DNA from: UBA2128 sp964534955
GTDB taxonomy: Bacteria; Fidelibacterota; Marinisomatia; Marinisomatales; UBA2128
NCBI GenBank assembly: GCA_964534955.1
Contig: CAZHRR010000127.1
Location: 1 to 6,917, forward strand
DNA: 6,917 nucleotides
Direction: 5' to 3'
Positions within the stretch are counted from its first letter, which is position 1. Every line of letters starts with the position of its first letter. The translations under genes were made by a program, and so were the position numbers. Under the pieces are notes generated by a model that saw nothing but the letters and a program-made list of their open reading frames with translations, was not told the origin of the DNA and did not search any database. This document shows, piece by piece, positions 1 to 5,233 of the stretch.

Positions 1-39
1 CTTAATCAGGCAAATTTTAATTCTTTTTTCTTCACACAT
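1..39 (-). CDS. Possible start of a downstream gene, cut by the window edge
   Basis: An ATG at 39 on the minus strand opens 13 codons (MCEEKRIKICLIK) that run off the left edge without a stop. It lies 66 bases after the fabH stop, on the same strand, so it could be the next gene of the recJ-fabH transcript. No clear Shine-Dalgarno sequence precedes it; an in-frame TTG lies four codons upstream. Basic and hydrophobic residues alternate as in the first beta strand of many alpha/beta proteins, but no family can be named from 13 residues. It may be a chance open frame. Confidence 0.35.
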   Translation of the reverse strand, partial: MCEEKRIKICLIK

Positions 40-105
40 GAGGTTTATCAAAGGATTCAGATTATTAATTTACTCTTCGTGCATATGCTGCGCAACGAAT
101 CAGCC

Positions 106-1095
106 TTACCACTTTACTGCTGCGGATGCCCAGGTAAATCCTGATCCGAAAGCCGCCAGGATAATTGTATCTCCTTCTTTGAACTTCCCTTCAGCCAGCG
201 CTTCTGACATGGCGATGGGAATAGAGGCAGCGGTTGTGTTGCCGTACCTGTGAATGTTGCTGTACACAATGTCCATATCTACACCCAGCCTCTTTGCCAC
301 CATCTGAGAAATCCGCAGGTTAGCCTGGTGAGGGATGATGAGTTTGATGTCTTCCAGAGTAAGACTATTTTGTTTCAAAGCTTCCTTGATAACCTCAGGG
401 AATCGGGTAGCGGCGTTCTTAAAGACTTCCCGTCCGTTCATGTAAGGAACATGCATTTCTTCATCGATAATTTCCTTGGATATGAACGGTCTGAAACTGC
501 TGCCTGGTGCGGGCATCCAGAGATCTTCCACGTGAGATCCATCGGCGTGGAGGTGAGTAGAAAGAACACCGGTACCATCATTGCTGGGCTGGAGCACCAC
601 TGCCCCTGCACCGTCACCAAAGAGGACAGCCATGTCTCGGTGCTGAGAATTAAAGTTTAGGGCTACAGTCTGCGCTTCAGAGCCAATCAAAAGGATGTTC
701 TTATAGGCTCCGGACTTGATGAACTGGTCAGCTACGCTCAGTCCATAGATGAATCCAGAGCATGCAGCTCTGAGGTCGAACGCACCTATATTGCCCATCC
801 CCATCCTATCCTGAATCTGTGTGGCGCAGCCGGGGAAAAAGTGATCTGATGAAATGGTGGCGAAGATAATAAAATCAACATCTTCGGGCTTTACCCCAGC
901 CATAGAAAGAGCCTTTTCAGATGCTTTTACACCGAGATCAGAAGCTGCTTCTTCGTCTACATACCGGCGTTCCTTAATACCTGTCCGGGTAGTGATCCAT
1001 TCATCCGTTGTATCCATCAGTTTCTCCAGGTCTGCGTTGGATACGATACGTTCAGGGACGTAGTGACCGATACCTGCAATCTTAGTTCTGTTCAT
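106..1095 (-). CDS. fabH: 3-oxoacyl-ACP synthase III (KAS III)
   Basis: Starts type II fatty acid synthesis in the cytoplasm by condensing an acyl-CoA, usually acetyl-CoA or a branched primer, with malonyl-ACP. The 329-residue protein has the normal family length. It shows the N-terminal GIGHYVPERIVSN segment, the active-site cysteine Cys112 in AACSGF, His256 in IPHQAN and Asn286 in YGNTTAAS, which complete the Cys-His-Asn triad, plus FGDGAGAVVL near 159-168 and the C-terminal FGSGFTWAS. The start is fixed by GAGGAGG six bases before ATG and by ATGA overlap with the recJ stop, so the two genes are probably translationally coupled. The plsX/fabD/acpP neighbours often found with fabH are not in this window; pairing with recJ is unusual but gives no functional link. 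A paralogue for another acyl primer cannot be excluded. Confidence 0.96.
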   Translation of the reverse strand: MNRTKIAGIGHYVPERIVSNADLEKLMDTTDEWITTRTGIKERRYVDEEAASDLGVKASEKALSMAGVKPEDVDFIIFATISSDHFFPGCATQIQDRMGMGNIGAFDLRAACSGFIYGLSVADQFIKSGAYKNILLIGSEAQTVALNFNSQHRDMAVLFGDGAGAVVLQPSNDGTGVLSTHLHADGSHVEDLWMPAPGSSFRPFISKEIIDEEMHVPYMNGREVFKNAATRFPEVIKEALKQNSLTLEDIKLIIPHQANLRISQMVAKRLGVDMDIVYSNIHRYGNTTAASIPIAMSEALAEGKFKEGDTIILAAFGSGFTWASAAVKW

Positions 1096-2801
1096 TGCGA
1101 ACCTCCTCGCACCTTAATATCACGAATGTTCAGTTGTATTGATTTCCGACCCTGCCATTCGTTTTCCTCTACTACGTATGCAAGATCAAATGGCTTGCCG
1201 CTGATAAGATCAGAGTAAAATTTGGCCATGTTGAAGGCGATAGCGCCAAATGTCTTTCCACTCTGTCTGCCGTTGAATTTCAGATGGTTACCGTTGCCAA
1301 CTAATCTAGGGCTACCGGCGAGTTCTACCTTCCGGGAGACAAACTGAGGCCTCATGTTCCCGGGACCGAAAGGCGCCAGTTTATCCAGGAATTCTATGAA
1401 TCTGCCGTTGATATTGCTCAGTTTCATCTCACCTTCTATTGTGAGGGTACTAACTAAATCTGACTCAGAAAGGGCATTGTTGGCAAGAGTTATAAAAGAT
1501 TTTCGGAAAGCAGGAAGATTGGTTCTCGAGATTGTCATTCCTGCCGCCATAGGGTGACCACCATAGCCGTCGAGATGTGTTGCACAGTTCGTCAGATTCT
1601 CATATAGGTCGAAGTTGGAGATACTCCTTGCTGAGCCCTTACCGACCCCGTTTTCCATTGCGATAATTACTGTAGGCCGGTAGAATTCCTCCTTGATGCG
1701 GGAAGCCACAATTCCAATCACGCCAGGATGCCACCCTTCTTCCCATAAAACAATGGCATTCTCATTTTGGAGATCACATTCAGCATTCACCTTCAGGAGT
1801 GCCTCGTCCACGATCGTTTGCTGGATCTCCTGCCGGTTCCTGTTTTCCTCGTCTAACTGACCAGCGATTTCAGTTGCCTCTATGAAGTTATCAGTCGTGA
1901 AGAGGGCTACAGCCCGGTTGGCATCTCCAAGTCTGCCGGCAGCGTTAATCCGCGGCGCGGCTCCGAAGATCAGTCTACCAACAGTCAGCTCCTTTTCCAG
2001 GAGATTACTTACTTCGAGAAGTGCCTGCAGACCGGGTTTATCAGTTACCTTGAGGGATTTCAGGCCGTGGTGCACGATGGCCCGGTTTTCGTCAAGTATG
2101 GGGACCAGGTCTGCTGCTGTGCCTAGTGTAATCAGATCCAAATGACGGTAGACAAGCTCAGGATCAATCTTAAGCTGTTGTGCTGTTGCTTCAGCCAGCT
2201 TGAGAGCGACACCACCACCGCAAAGTCCTTTGAATGGATAGGAGCAGTCAGCCCGCTTTGGGTTTAGGACTGCATACGCGTTAGGGAGTTCAGGTCCCGG
2301 CATATGATGATCTGTGATGATGACGTCTATCCCTTTTGAATTGGCGTAGTCCACAGAATCGTGCCCGGTGATACCGCAGTCACAAGTGATGATGAGCTCT
2401 GCGCCCACTTCGACTGCCCGGTCAACACCTTGAGTGGAGAGTCCATACCCTTCAATTTCCCGGTTGGGTATGTAAACCACTGAATCCCCGCCCGAGGAGT
2501 TTATGAAAAGACCCAGCGTAGAAGCACCGGTAGTGCCGTCCACATCGTAGTCGCCGAAGATGAGGATAGGGTGTTTTTCCTTAATGCATTCGGTGACGCG
2601 ATCAGCTGCTTTCTCCATGTCGCGCATGAGGAAGGGATCGTGTAATCCTTCAAGGGCGGGAGAGAAGAAGGGCTCAGCCTCTTTTTTTGTCAGGATATTC
2701 CGGTTAGCCATCACTCTGGCAATAATCTCCGAGCAGCGGAATTCCTGTCGAATCCGGGAGACAATTTGAGGGTCTGGTTCTTTTATCTTCCAAGTGGCCA
2801 T
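1092..2801 (-). CDS. recJ: Single-stranded-DNA-specific 5'-3' exonuclease RecJ
   Basis: RecJ degrades single-stranded DNA 5' to 3' in RecF-type recombination, base excision and mismatch repair, using two metal ions in a DHH phosphoesterase core. The 569-residue protein is of normal length. Motif I GDYDVDGTTG is at 83-92, CDCGI at 140-144, the DHH motif at 164-166 (ITDHHMPG) and GTAADLVP at 227-234. The DHHA1 part has GWHPGVIGIVASR at 356-368 and GYGGHPMAAG at 412-421. An OB-fold part follows, with PFGPGNMRPQF at 477-487. The N-terminus (KIKEPDPQIV) fits the usual RecJ start, supporting the ATG at 2801. That ATG is only 15 bases after the RNase P RNA 3' end and has no Shine-Dalgarno sequence, whereas fabH and the DUF971 gene do. 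Its stop overlaps the fabH start. Confidence 0.96.
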   Translation of the reverse strand: MATWKIKEPDPQIVSRIRQEFRCSEIIARVMANRNILTKKEAEPFFSPALEGLHDPFLMRDMEKAADRVTECIKEKHPILIFGDYDVDGTTGASTLGLFINSSGGDSVVYIPNREIEGYGLSTQGVDRAVEVGAELIITCDCGITGHDSVDYANSKGIDVIITDHHMPGPELPNAYAVLNPKRADCSYPFKGLCGGGVALKLAEATAQQLKIDPELVYRHLDLITLGTAADLVPILDENRAIVHHGLKSLKVTDKPGLQALLEVSNLLEKELTVGRLIFGAAPRINAAGRLGDANRAVALFTTDNFIEATEIAGQLDEENRNRQEIQQTIVDEALLKVNAECDLQNENAIVLWEEGWHPGVIGIVASRIKEEFYRPTVIIAMENGVGKGSARSISNFDLYENLTNCATHLDGYGGHPMAAGMTISRTNLPAFRKSFITLANNALSESDLVSTLTIEGEMKLSNINGRFIEFLDKLAPFGPGNMRPQFVSRKVELAGSPRLVGNGNHLKFNGRQSGKTFGAIAFNMAKFYSDLISGKPFDLAYVVEENEWQGRKSIQLNIRDIKVRGGSQ

Positions 2802-2845
2802 AATGAAAGGAGGTTTTGGAGCCGATCTATAAGCCGAATTCTGTA

Positions 2846-2861
2846 TCCCGAAATGTCGGGA
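2846..2861. repeat. Palindrome in rnpB at the P19 position
   Basis: TCCCGA-AATG-TCGGGA, a 6-bp perfect stem. In the RNA it lies between the 3' strand of P2 (GATCACC) and the ACAGAA of the P4 3' strand, where E. coli M1 has only a short linker and other bacteria may have P19. It is the shortest member of the TCCCGAC family here. Confidence 0.8.
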
Positions 2862-2879
2862 CGGTGATCATTCATCTGG

Positions 2880-2899
2880 TCCCGACCTCGCGATCGGGA
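2880..2899. repeat. Palindrome in rnpB at the P18 position
   Basis: TCCCGA-n8-TCGGGA forms the stem of the hairpin just before AGATGAATGA in the RNA, the P18 position. The loop and right flank contain two copies of TCGCGA (2888-2893 and 2902-2907), so the loop differs from the other family members. Confidence 0.75.
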
Positions 2900-2957
2900 T
2901 CTCGCGATCTACCCGCTCCTTCTGCCTACACTGCGCTACCTGCCCTACTTCGTCATT

Positions 2958-3003
2958 CCCGTCCGAACGGCTTGGACGGGCGGACAGGCGGGCGGCAGAC
3001 AGG
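2958..3003. repeat. Second palindrome type (CCCGTCC) in the rnpB P16/P17 region
   Basis: CCCGTCC at 2958-2964 pairs with GGACGGG at 2974-2980. It is followed by a GC-rich tract with two similar GGACAGGC / CAGACAGGC blocks up to 3003. It sits in the P16/P17 domain of RNase P RNA, which is peripheral and variable. A hairpin with CCCGTC/GACGGG arms and a CAGG-like border also occurs in the tRNA pseudogene at 5400-5439, so this may be a second dispersed element. Confidence 0.6.
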
Positions 3004-3116
3004 CAGCGATGCGAGCAACATCTCGGAGCTGCTCGATCTTGCACCGGATGGGGTTTACCCAGCTTCCGATGTTGCCACCGGAACTGGTGGTCTCTTACAC
3101 CACCTTTTCACCCTTA

Positions 3117-3132
3117 TCCCGACAAGTCGGGA
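3117..3132. repeat. Palindrome in rnpB forming P12
   Basis: TCCCGAC-AA-GTCGGGA, 7-bp arms. It stands between GTAAACC and AAGGGTGAAA in the RNA, the position of P12 in E. coli M1, and supplies almost the whole helix. Confidence 0.85.
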
Positions 3133-3160
3133 CGGTTTACTTTCTGCTGCACTTGCCGTA

Positions 3161-3184
3161 TCCCGACATCTTCTGATGTCGGGA
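3161..3184. repeat. Palindrome in rnpB forming P9
   Basis: TCCCGACATC-TTCT-GATGTCGGGA, 10-bp perfect arms. In the RNA it directly follows the P8 hairpin (CCTCC-TAAC-GGGAGG), the P9 position, which in E. coli is a very short hairpin. Confidence 0.85.
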
Positions 3185-3349
3185 CCCCTCCCGTTAGGAG
3201 GCATCCTGCTCTGCGGTGTTCGGACTTTCCTCCCCGATCTGCCTGTTCCACAGGGTCTCCGTGGAGCTGGCAAACTGAGGCGATCACCCGATCGGCTCCA
3301 TTGTCAAAAATCTACAAAACTGAGCTGAAATACTACGCTAAACTTACGC

Positions 3350-4057
3350 TTAGACGGTGTTGATCCAGTAAAGAATTCTTCGACATGATGAACACTGATG
3401 CACTCCCTCACCTTTACGTATTTCTGTTTCCTGTTGAGGTGTTATCCTTGAGTGACAGCCTCCACAACTGTGATTTACGATCGGAACTACTGCAATACCA
3501 CTCTTGGCTTGGCGAATCCGGTCGTAGATGGACAGAAACCTCGATTCGATAGCTTCTTGTATCTGTTCCCGTTCTTGTGACAGGCGTGTCTCTTCTTCTT
3601 TGGAACTGGCAACCCGTTTTTCCAGCTCACCGATCTGGCTTTTTAATTCTTTTTCTAATTCACCTATTTGAGATTCCTCAAACTTCAGCTGTTCTTCTAA
3701 TTGATCTTTCTCCTGCATGAGATCGAGCTCGTGGCTTTCTTCCTCATCTATTTCCTCTTCAAGATGATCAATTTCGCTCATCAGTGCATCATATTCCCGA
3801 TTGGTTTTCACGATGTAGAGTTGATCTTTAAGCTTTTCTACCTTTGCTTTTCGATCACTTTCGTGACCTTCCAGTTGACGAATTGCTGAATCTATCTCGG
3901 CTATTCTTACTTTCGCTGCATGGATAGAACCGTTGAGTTCTTCCAGGCGAGATGATAACTCTTCTACTTTCGCCGGAAGATCTCCTTGAAGTTCCTTCAA
4001 ATCCATTAGCTGAGAGTCGATATCTTGAAGTTGAATCAGTGAGTTTATTGCTGTCAT
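3350..4057 (-). CDS. Coiled-coil protein with C-terminal C4 zinc ribbon (COG1579-type)
   Basis: The 235-residue protein has a long coiled-coil hairpin (about 1-180, rich in Glu, Leu and Lys heptads) and a C-terminal zinc ribbon with two CxxC pairs, Cys198/Cys201 in SCGGCHSRI and Cys222/Cys225 in QCSSCRRILYW. This matches the COG1579 / zf-RING_7 family, whose biochemical role is unsettled; nucleic acid or protein binding is usually proposed. It is cytoplasmic, with no signal or membrane segment. Residues 129-139 (QIGELEKELKS type) are nearly repeated at 140-150, an 11-residue duplication within the coil. GGGGAG five bases before ATG sets the start. An intrinsic terminator ends two bases before that site. 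rnpB follows 49 bases downstream on the same strand, a pairing I recall from other bacteria. Confidence 0.88.
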   Translation of the reverse strand: MTAINSLIQLQDIDSQLMDLKELQGDLPAKVEELSSRLEELNGSIHAAKVRIAEIDSAIRQLEGHESDRKAKVEKLKDQLYIVKTNREYDALMSEIDHLEEEIDEEESHELDLMQEKDQLEEQLKFEESQIGELEKELKSQIGELEKRVASSKEEETRLSQEREQIQEAIESRFLSIYDRIRQAKSGIAVVPIVNHSCGGCHSRITPQQETEIRKGEGVHQCSSCRRILYWINTV

Positions 4058-4062
4058 TTTAT

Positions 4063-4068
4063 CTCCCC
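4063..4068 (-). promoter_or_regulatory. Ribosome binding site of the zinc-ribbon gene, next to a terminator
   Basis: GGGGAG on the minus strand, five bases from the ATG at 4057. It begins two bases after the T-run of the intrinsic terminator, so any messenger reading through would carry the hairpin right beside this site. Confidence 0.55.
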
Positions 4069-4070
4069 AT

Positions 4071-4094
4071 AAAAAAATGCACCCGAAGGTGCAT
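4071..4094 (-). terminator. Intrinsic terminator with UUCG tetraloop, just upstream of the zinc-ribbon gene
   Basis: On the minus strand ATGCACC-TTCG-GGTGCAT gives a 7-bp stem closed by a C(UUCG)G tetraloop, followed by seven T residues. This is a textbook Rho-independent terminator. It would stop transcripts from the tRNA/GIY-YIG region to the right. Since it lies just before the ribosome binding site of the zinc-ribbon gene, it could instead be the terminator of an attenuated leader. Confidence 0.8.
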
Positions 4095-4095
4095 G

Positions 4096-4242
4096 TCGTT
4101 CACTTCATCTTTAAAGGACTGGATTCGAGCGACAGTTCCATGTCCCTTTGGGTTCATTCAACCCACTCCTTCAGAGTAATGCAGGGTATCTTTACTGAAC
4201 CCTTCATCATTCGTTTTTGATTATTAGTTTTGTAATGCATAT
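4096..4242 (-). other. Intergenic stretch with several hairpins before the terminator; possible small RNA or leader
   Basis: No open frame of note. On the minus strand three hairpins follow one another: ACTC-n5-GAGT (4165-4177), GGGTT-n5-AACCC (4150-4164, directly adjacent) and GGAACTG...CAGTCC (4116-4139, one bulge). The intrinsic terminator at 4071-4094 comes next. This order would suit a terminated small RNA or a regulatory leader for the zinc-ribbon gene. I do not recognise a known riboswitch, T-box, 6S or SRP signature, and I see no convincing promoter. Confidence 0.3.
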
Positions 4243-4244
4243 CG

Positions 4245-4293
4245 TGGGTCCGATCCCGACAAGTTTCTTGTCGGGATGACCTCTACGATGTGA
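4245..4293 (-). pseudogene. tRNA-Val 3' remnant with the T arm replaced by a palindrome
   Basis: Read on the minus strand, bases 4293-4278 equal the anticodon-arm 3' part and variable loop of the intact tRNA-Val (TCACATCGTAGAGGTC). Bases 4252-4245 equal its 3' acceptor strand and discriminator (CGGACCCA). Between them, where the 17-nt T arm should be, sits only the 25-nt palindrome at 4253-4277. The 5' half of the tRNA is absent. It lies 12 bases after the stop of the leftmost GIY-YIG gene. Confidence 0.75.
4253..4277. repeat. TCCCGAC palindrome replacing a tRNA T arm
   Basis: ATCCCGACAAG-TTT-CTTGTCGGGAT, 11-bp perfect arms. Its ends coincide with the ends of the missing T arm of the tRNA-Val remnant. 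Confidence 0.85.
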
Positions 4294-4305
4294 TAAGTTT
4301 GAATG

Positions 4306-4569
4306 TTATGAATAAACCAATCCATCGTTCTTTTCTAAATATTTTATAACTCTATCAGGTCTTTTCATTCTTTTAAGCTTAATTTCAAGCATAATTGCTT
4401 CGCTTTTTGTCTTGCAAGGCAATCTTCCTACCAGCTTCCACGGTCCTCGTTTTTGTGTATATGGTGATCCACCTGTATTATGTCTTGTGACTCTTGTATC
4501 CAAATTATCTGTATGCCCTATGTACAGTCTTCCATTCGCTTGAATCTTTAAGACATACGCATAATACAT
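4306..4569 (-). CDS. Small GIY-YIG nuclease-like protein, diverged copy 1
   Basis: An 87-residue single-domain protein of the UvrC/Intron-type (URI) GIY-YIG superfamily, COG2827/UPF0213-like. The signature is YAY at 3-5 and YIG at 16-18, with Arg26, His30 and the metal-binding Glu62 in MLEIKLKRM. The conserved block GGSPYT-n-GPW is at 33-44. These enzymes cut DNA with one metal ion; the cellular role of the stand-alone form is unclear. It is about two thirds identical by eye to copies 2 and 3, so an older duplicate. The ATG lies 4 bases after the 3' end of a partial tRNA, with no Shine-Dalgarno sequence. All expected catalytic residues are present. Confidence 0.85.
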   Translation of the reverse strand: MYYAYVLKIQANGRLYIGHTDNLDTRVTRHNTGGSPYTQKRGPWKLVGRLPCKTKSEAIMLEIKLKRMKRPDRVIKYLEKNDGLVYS

Positions 4570-4573
4570 GTTG

Positions 4574-4632
4574 TGGGTCCGACAGGACTTGAACCTATGA
4601 CCTTCCCGACATGAATGTCGGGACGCTCTGAC
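4574..4632 (-). pseudogene. tRNA-Val 3' part with the anticodon arm replaced by a palindrome (copy a)
   Basis: On the minus strand: GTCAGAGC (3' side of the D arm), G, then the 20-nt palindrome where the 17-nt anticodon arm of tRNA-Val stands. These are followed by an intact variable loop AGGTC, a T arm with one base change (4597), the 3' acceptor strand and the discriminator A. The 5' acceptor strand and most of the D arm are missing, so it cannot be a tRNA. It begins directly after the stop codon of GIY-YIG copy 2 and ends 4 bases before the ATG of copy 1. Confidence 0.8.
4604..4623. repeat. TCCCGAC palindrome replacing a tRNA anticodon arm (copy a)
   Basis: TCCCGACAT-GA-ATGTCGGGA, 9-bp perfect arms. 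It exactly fills the interval between base 26 and the variable loop of the tRNA-Val fragment. Confidence 0.85.
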
Positions 4633-4899
4633 TTATTTTGACTTATTGAGAATTCCATGTTTTGTGAGATAGTCAATTACTCTGTCGGACCGTTTCATTC
4701 TTTTTAATTTATTTTCTAAACGCATGGCTTCAGATCTTGTTTTACAGGGGAACCAACCAATTAATTCCCACGGTCCTCGCCCACGGGTATAAGGTGATCC
4801 GCCTGTATCGTGTTCATCGAATCTTCTGTCAATATCATTGGTATGTCCTTTATACAATTTTCCATTTGACTGACTCTTTAAGACATACACATAATACAT
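4633..4899 (-). CDS. Small GIY-YIG nuclease-like protein, copy 2
   Basis: An 88-residue single GIY-YIG domain, identical to copy 3. YVY at 3-5, YKG at 16-18 (the middle residue of YIG is Lys), Arg25/Arg26, His30 and Glu62 in RLENKLKRM. The product should be a small cytoplasmic endonuclease with no separate DNA-binding domain. ATG is 4 bases after the partial tRNA at 4904-4962, with no Shine-Dalgarno sequence. Its TAA stop abuts the D-arm piece of the next partial tRNA with no gap. Lower GC and short gene-tRNA junctions set it apart from the housekeeping block. Function is by family only; a self-spreading role is inference. Confidence 0.85.
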   Translation of the reverse strand: MYYVYVLKSQSNGKLYKGHTNDIDRRFDEHDTGGSPYTRGRGPWELIGWFPCKTRSEAMRLENKLKRMKRSDRVIDYLTKHGILNKSK

Positions 4900-4903
4900 G
4901 TTG

Positions 4904-4962
4904 TGGGTCCGACAGGACTTGAACCTGTGACCTTCCCGACATGAATGTCGGGACGCTCTGAC
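4904..4962 (-). pseudogene. tRNA-Val 3' part with the anticodon arm replaced by a palindrome (copy b)
   Basis: Same structure as the fragment 330 bases to the left, but its T arm is identical to that of the intact tRNA-Val (ACAGG-TTCAAGT-CCTGT). The anticodon arm is swapped for the palindrome, and the 5' acceptor strand is missing. It links the stop of GIY-YIG copy 3 to the start of copy 2. Confidence 0.8.
4934..4953. repeat. TCCCGAC palindrome replacing a tRNA anticodon arm (copy b)
   Basis: Identical to the 20-nt palindrome at 4604-4623 and in the same position within a partial tRNA-Val. Confidence 0.85.
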
Positions 4963-5229
4963 TTATTTTGACTTATTGAGAATTCCATGTTTTGTGAGAT
5001 AGTCAATTACTCTGTCGGACCGTTTCATTCTTTTTAATTTATTTTCTAAACGCATGGCTTCAGATCTTGTTTTACAGGGGAACCAACCAATTAATTCCCA
5101 CGGTCCTCGCCCACGGGTATAAGGTGATCCGCCTGTATCGTGTTCATCGAATCTTCTGTCAATATCATTGGTATGTCCTTTATACAATTTTCCATTTGAC
5201 TGACTCTTTAAGACATACACATAATACAT
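4963..5229 (-). CDS. Small GIY-YIG nuclease-like protein, copy 3, directly after tRNA-Val
   Basis: Identical in sequence to copy 2 (88 residues, all GIY-YIG signature residues present). The ATG at 5229 begins 4 bases (CAAC) after the discriminator base of the intact tRNA-Val. A longer in-frame reading from 5292 merely translates the tRNA gene and is rejected as the start. There is no Shine-Dalgarno sequence. RNase Z cleavage of the tRNA precursor would leave a messenger with a 4-nt leader, so expression may depend on tRNA processing (inference). FCB-type genomes, as I recall, often have such GIY-YIG genes flush with tRNA 3' ends, frequently misannotated with a tRNA-derived N-terminus. Confidence 0.87.
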   Translation of the reverse strand: MYYVYVLKSQSNGKLYKGHTNDIDRRFDEHDTGGSPYTRGRGPWELIGWFPCKTRSEAMRLENKLKRMKRSDRVIDYLTKHGILNKSK

Positions 5230-5233
5230 GTTG

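Larger units (their letters stand above)
2817..3300 (-). ncRNA. rnpB: RNase P RNA, bacterial type A, with palindrome-expanded helices
   Basis: Catalytic RNA that removes the 5' leader from precursor tRNAs. Ends are set by P1: TGGAGCCGATC at 3300 pairs perfectly with GATCGGCTCCA ending at 2817. Conserved parts are present on the minus strand: GAGGAAAGTCCGAACACC (about 3216-3233), AAGGGTGAAA (near 3106-3115), GGTAAACCCCATCCGG (near 3044-3059), AGATGAATGAT (2867-2877) and ACAGAATTCGGCTTAT at the 3' side (2829-2844). P2 pairs GGTGATC with GATCACC. P8, P13 and P14 are readable hairpins. The RNA is about 484 nt, longer than the roughly 377 nt of E. coli. Much of the excess lies in hairpins carrying a dispersed TCCCGAC/GTCGGGA palindrome at the P9, P12, P18 and P19 positions, and a CCCGTCC hairpin in P16/P17. 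Helix names come from comparison with E. coli M1 RNA by eye. Confidence 0.95.

Noticed and set aside
106..660. Plus-strand frames across fabH and recJ (for example 250-660 and 1882-2145)
   Set aside because: Antisense to strongly supported genes with complete catalytic motifs; no ribosome sites or recognisable domains.
2816..3328. Open frame of 170 codons on the plus strand, and a 72-codon minus-strand frame at 3055-3273
   Set aside because: Both lie inside the RNase P RNA gene, which is well supported by P1 pairing and all conserved core segments. The low-complexity translations are by-products of the GC-rich RNA.
4071..4242. Known riboswitch, T-box, 6S or SRP RNA before the zinc-ribbon gene
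   Set aside because: No T-box AGGGTGG-type core, no riboswitch core and no SRP tetraloop domain could be matched; left as an unclassified hairpin region.
4737..4922. Plus-strand 61-codon frames at 4737-4922 and 5067-5252
   Set aside because: Antisense shadows of the GIY-YIG genes, duplicated only because the underlying 330-bp unit is duplicated.
4574..4962. The two palindrome-bearing fragments as working tRNAs
   Set aside because: They lack the 5' acceptor strand, most of the D arm and any anticodon.
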